From the NCBI GenBank assembly GCA_934772525.1, contig CAKVMI010000005.1:62001-126000 (forward strand): 64,000 bases of DNA, written 5' to 3'. The notes beneath the pieces were generated by a model that saw only the letters and a program-made list of their open reading frames with translations, was not told the DNA's origin and ran no database searches. Origin of the DNA: an uncultured Clostridia bacterium (GTDB lineage Bacteria; Bacillota; Clostridia; Christensenellales; UBA1242). A program made the position numbers and the translations under genes. This document shows, piece by piece, positions 61,452 through 64,000 of the stretch (the stretch's first letter is position 1; every line of letters begins with the position of its first letter).

Positions 61452-63020
61452 ATGAACGCAAAAGAAGCGAAGTCGGTTAAAATTACTATCGTAAAGAAGA
61501 CTCCAAAACAAAATCAGAATTGTAATCAAAACAAAAGTGAAGAAAAATTAGTTTCGCAGAATTATGAGCCACAAAACAAGCCCATAGGACTCGTAAAGAA
61601 GGTCTTGTTTGTAGCAAGTGAAGCGCAACCATTTTGTGGTACTGGTGGTCTTGCAGATATTGCTTGTGGTTTGCCACGATTTATAAAAGAAGAAGAACCA
61701 TCGGTAGATATGAGAGTGGTTATTCCTATGTATAGTTTTATAAAGCCGGAGTATAAAGATAAATTTACATATATTGGCAATACTTATGTTACACTTGCAT
61801 GGCGTCATGAATATTGCGGAGTGTTTAAGTATGAAATGAATAACATAACTTACTACTTTTTGGATAACGAAAAGTATTTTAAGCGTGATAAAGCGTATGG
61901 ATATGATGATGATGCCGAAAGATTTGCGTTCTTTTCTAAGGCAGTATTAGACGCTCTTCCTATAATGAATTTTTATCCAGATATAATCCATGCAAATGAT
62001 TGGCAAACGGCACTTGTTCCAACATATTTAAAAACTCAATTTTGGCCAGATAAAAGATATGGCAATATCAAAACGGTACTAAATATGCATAATTTGCAAT
62101 ATCAAGGACGCTTTGGAATAGAATTATTAACAGATACATTAGGAATTGATGCAAAGTATAGAGGAATTGTTGAACATCAAAAGGATGTAAACTTCTTAAA
62201 GTCGGGCATAGTTACCGCCGATAAACTTGTTGCAGTAAGCCCAAGTTATTCAGAAGAAATTAAATATTCTAATAGTAGTTGTGGACTAAGCGAGATTATA
62301 AAGGAAAATTCTTACAAACTATCTGGTATTTTAAACGGGTTAGATTATGATTTTTACAATCCTAACACCGATACAATTATTTGGAATAATTATAACGAAA
62401 ATAATTTCGAAGTTCGTGCCAAAAACAAAGAAAGATTACAACGTGAATTTGGGTTAAATGTTGACCCATCCGTTCCAATGGTTGCAATAGTTACTCGTAT
62501 GGCAAAACATAAGGGTCTAGACCTTATAAAGCAATGTATGGAAAGACTTATAATTGAAGACAATGTGCAATTTGTTGGAGTTGGTGAAGGTGAAGGCGAG
62601 TATCACGACTACTTTAATTATCTAAATGCCAAATTTCCAAAGCAATGTCATGTTAGTTTAGGGTTTAGCTTGGAATTAGGTAAAATTATTTATAGTGCTA
62701 CCGATATCTTTGTTATGCCAAGCCTTGTAGAGCCATGTGGTTTATCTCAGATGGTTGCAAGTAGATATGGTGCCGTTCCAATTGTAAGAGAAACAGGCGG
62801 ATTAAAAGATAGCATAAAAGACTTTGGTTGTGTAGATGGCGGAAATGGTTATACTTTTGCAAACTATAAAGTTGATGACCTAGTTTATTCAATTAAAAGA
62901 GCAATAAATGATTTTAAAGATAAAGAAAATTGGAAGAAAAAGATTTATACTTGTATGACTACCGATTTTAGTTGGAATAAATCGGTGTTGAATTATATTA
63001 ATATTTATAAAAATTTATAG
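61452..63020 (+). CDS. glgA: Glycogen synthase (GT5) with altered KTGGL motif
   Basis: 522 residues: a ~42-residue Lys/Asn-rich N-terminal extension precedes the fold start KKVLFVASEAQPFCGTGGLA. In canonical GlgA this segment reads K-T/S-GGL, the lysine contacting the nucleotide-sugar phosphates; here it is Gly (position ~62). The C-terminal GT-B domain with MPSLVEPCGLSQMVASRYGA and RETGGLKDSI, including the catalytic Glu, is normal. It adds glucose from ADP- or UDP-glucose to glycogen. No ADP-glucose pyrophosphorylase (glgC/D) is in the window, so donor specificity is open. Confidence 0.93.
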   Translation: MNAKEAKSVKITIVKKTPKQNQNCNQNKSEEKLVSQNYEPQNKPIGLVKKVLFVASEAQPFCGTGGLADIACGLPRFIKEEEPSVDMRVVIPMYSFIKPEYKDKFTYIGNTYVTLAWRHEYCGVFKYEMNNITYYFLDNEKYFKRDKAYGYDDDAERFAFFSKAVLDALPIMNFYPDIIHANDWQTALVPTYLKTQFWPDKRYGNIKTVLNMHNLQYQGRFGIELLTDTLGIDAKYRGIVEHQKDVNFLKSGIVTADKLVAVSPSYSEEIKYSNSSCGLSEIIKENSYKLSGILNGLDYDFYNPNTDTIIWNNYNENNFEVRAKNKERLQREFGLNVDPSVPMVAIVTRMAKHKGLDLIKQCMERLIIEDNVQFVGVGEGEGEYHDYFNYLNAKFPKQCHVSLGFSLELGKIIYSATDIFVMPSLVEPCGLSQMVASRYGAVPIVRETGGLKDSIKDFGCVDGGNGYTFANYKVDDLVYSIKRAINDFKDKENWKKKIYTCMTTDFSWNKSVLNYINIYKNL

Positions 63021-63028
63021 GAGATTAT

Positions 63029-64000
63029 ATGAATAAGGTTTCTGAAAGCCAAATAAAAGAATGCAAAGAAGAGTTAGAAAAATATCTTCTTGGACGATAC
63101 AATGTAAAATTGCAAGATGCAAATGATGAACAAATTTTTAGAAGTCTTGCGGGTATTGTAAATGAAAAGTTGTACGATATTAGAGAACTTAACAATGCAA
63201 GTGCAACAAATAGAAATTGTAAGCAATTGCATTACGTTTCTATTGAATTTTTGATTGGTAAGTCGCTAAAGTCGCATTTATTTAATTTAGGACTTGAAGA
63301 AGCCTTTGCCGAAGTTTTAAAAAGGGTAAATGTCCCAATAGAAGATATTTATGAACTGGAAGACGAGTCGTGTCTTGGAAATGGTGGGCTAGGGCGTTTA
63401 GCGGCGTGCTTTATGGATTCATTAACAGCCGAAAAATATCCCGCATTTGGTCATTGTATAAACTATGACTATGGTTTGTTTAAACAAAAAATTATTGATG
63501 GCAATCAATTTGAATTGCCGGATGAATGGGCTTTAAACAGTGAAGTTTGGTTAAACCCTAGAGGAGATGAAAGTGTAATTGTCCGTTTTGGCGGTCAAGT
63601 TCGTCAATGTATGGGTAAAGATGGCAAATATGATTTTGTATACTCTGGTACTCAAGATGTAGAAGCTTATCCATACGATATGTTGGTTAGTGGATTCGGT
63701 GGCAAAAAAGTGAATGTATTAAAACTATGGTCAGCAAAAAGTCCAGATAGTTTTGATACCAAAAAGTTCAGTCAAGGTGCTTACGCTGAAGCTATGGCAA
63801 ATAAGGATGATATTGAAGCTATTAGTAAGGTTTTATATCCATCGGATAACCACGAAAAGGGTAAAAGTTTACGATTAAAACAAGAGTATTTCTTAGCTTC
63901 AGCTGTTGCTCAGTTTATAGTTAATAGCTTTTCAAAAACGGGTAAAGATATACACGAATTATCTAACACTTCACTTATTCATATAAACGATACTCATCCA
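63029..64000 (+). CDS. glgP: Glycogen/maltodextrin phosphorylase, N-terminal part, cut by window edge
   Basis: The frame is open from ATG 63029 (ribosome site TAGGAGA, 8 nt after glgA) to the right edge, 324 codons. N-terminal features of GT35: YVSIEFLIGKSLKSHLFNLG (~70), the glycine-rich SCLGNGGLGRLAACFMDSL (~112-130), and YDYGLFKQKIIDGNQFELPD (~150). The usual E-D-A-G-L before NGGLGR reads EDESCL here. Releases glucose 1-phosphate from glycogen. The pyridoxal-phosphate lysine lies beyond the window. Probably the third gene of the glg operon. Confidence 0.94.
   Translation, partial: MNKVSESQIKECKEELEKYLLGRYNVKLQDANDEQIFRSLAGIVNEKLYDIRELNNASATNRNCKQLHYVSIEFLIGKSLKSHLFNLGLEEAFAEVLKRVNVPIEDIYELEDESCLGNGGLGRLAACFMDSLTAEKYPAFGHCINYDYGLFKQKIIDGNQFELPDEWALNSEVWLNPRGDESVIVRFGGQVRQCMGKDGKYDFVYSGTQDVEAYPYDMLVSGFGGKKVNVLKLWSAKSPDSFDTKKFSQGAYAEAMANKDDIEAISKVLYPSDNHEKGKSLRLKQEYFLASAVAQFIVNSFSKTGKDIHELSNTSLIHINDTHP

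Overview
The window is AT-rich bacterial DNA from an anaerobic, low-GC Gram-positive (Bacillota, most likely class Clostridia, probably an uncultivated gut-type lineage). Four things point there: a large Bacillus/Clostridium-type SRP RNA with an Alu domain, a zinc-ribbon S14, strong GGAGG-type ribosome binding sites, and a trimeric NADH-linked [FeFe]-hydrogenase. No phage, insertion sequence, CRISPR array or toxin-bearing island is visible; this is chromosomal core with several unusual accessory genes.

Layout. 1-3.9 kb: the end of a phosphohexomutase, then a 1,139-residue HRDC protein that looks like an SF1 helicase with all its catalytic motifs eroded. 4.3-8.4 kb: hydCBA hydrogenase operon. 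8.5-12.5 kb: a membrane protein, a DUF11 surface-type protein and an old-yellow-enzyme/2,4-dienoyl-CoA-reductase-like flavoenzyme. 12.6-13.8 kb (minus): a SHOCT membrane protein and a 47-residue zinc ribbon. 13.9-18.5 kb: str operon rpsL-rpsG-fusA-tuf. 18.7-21.1 kb (minus): a HEPN-CBS protein, a methyltransferase and an RluA-type pseudouridine synthase, with a strong RNA hairpin in the leader. 21.2-21.5 kb: SRP RNA. 21.9-27.4 kb: a 1,827-residue repeat surface protein. 27.6-30.5 kb: tlyA and two tandem ATP-grasp ligases. 30.6 kb: tRNA-Gly. 31-33 kb: an unknown 155-residue protein with a hairpin leader, a GreA-family factor and an unknown membrane-associated protein. 33.2-49.1 kb: an uninterrupted S10-spc-alpha superoperon, rpsJ to rplQ, with secY, adk, map, infA and rpoA. 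49.2-51.7 kb: folD and a four-gene operon of unknown function led by a HicB-like protein. 51.9-53.9 kb (minus): a small unknown protein and serS. 54.2-59.3 kb: dnaB, an AlaRS lacking the C-Ala domain, and a membrane-anchored beta-solenoid protein. 59.5-64 kb: glycogen genes glgB, glgA and glgP (cut by the window edge).

How it works together. Much of the window is translation machinery (22 large- and small-subunit protein genes in the S10-spc-alpha block plus three from the alpha end, elongation factors, SRP RNA and SecY, rRNA-modifying enzymes, two aminoacyl-tRNA synthetases, a tRNA). Energy metabolism appears as an NADH/ferredoxin-linked hydrogenase and storage as glycogen. Promoters are readable: most have a 17-bp spacer and a TGN extended -10. 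The most unusual items are the dead-helicase protein, the HEPN-CBS gene with its RNA-selected leader hairpin, the uncharacterised four-gene HicB-like operon, lysine/threonine-rich tails on L24, L29 and L30, the short AlaRS, the changed KTGGL motif in GlgA, and dnaB control regions with palindromes at two promoters.
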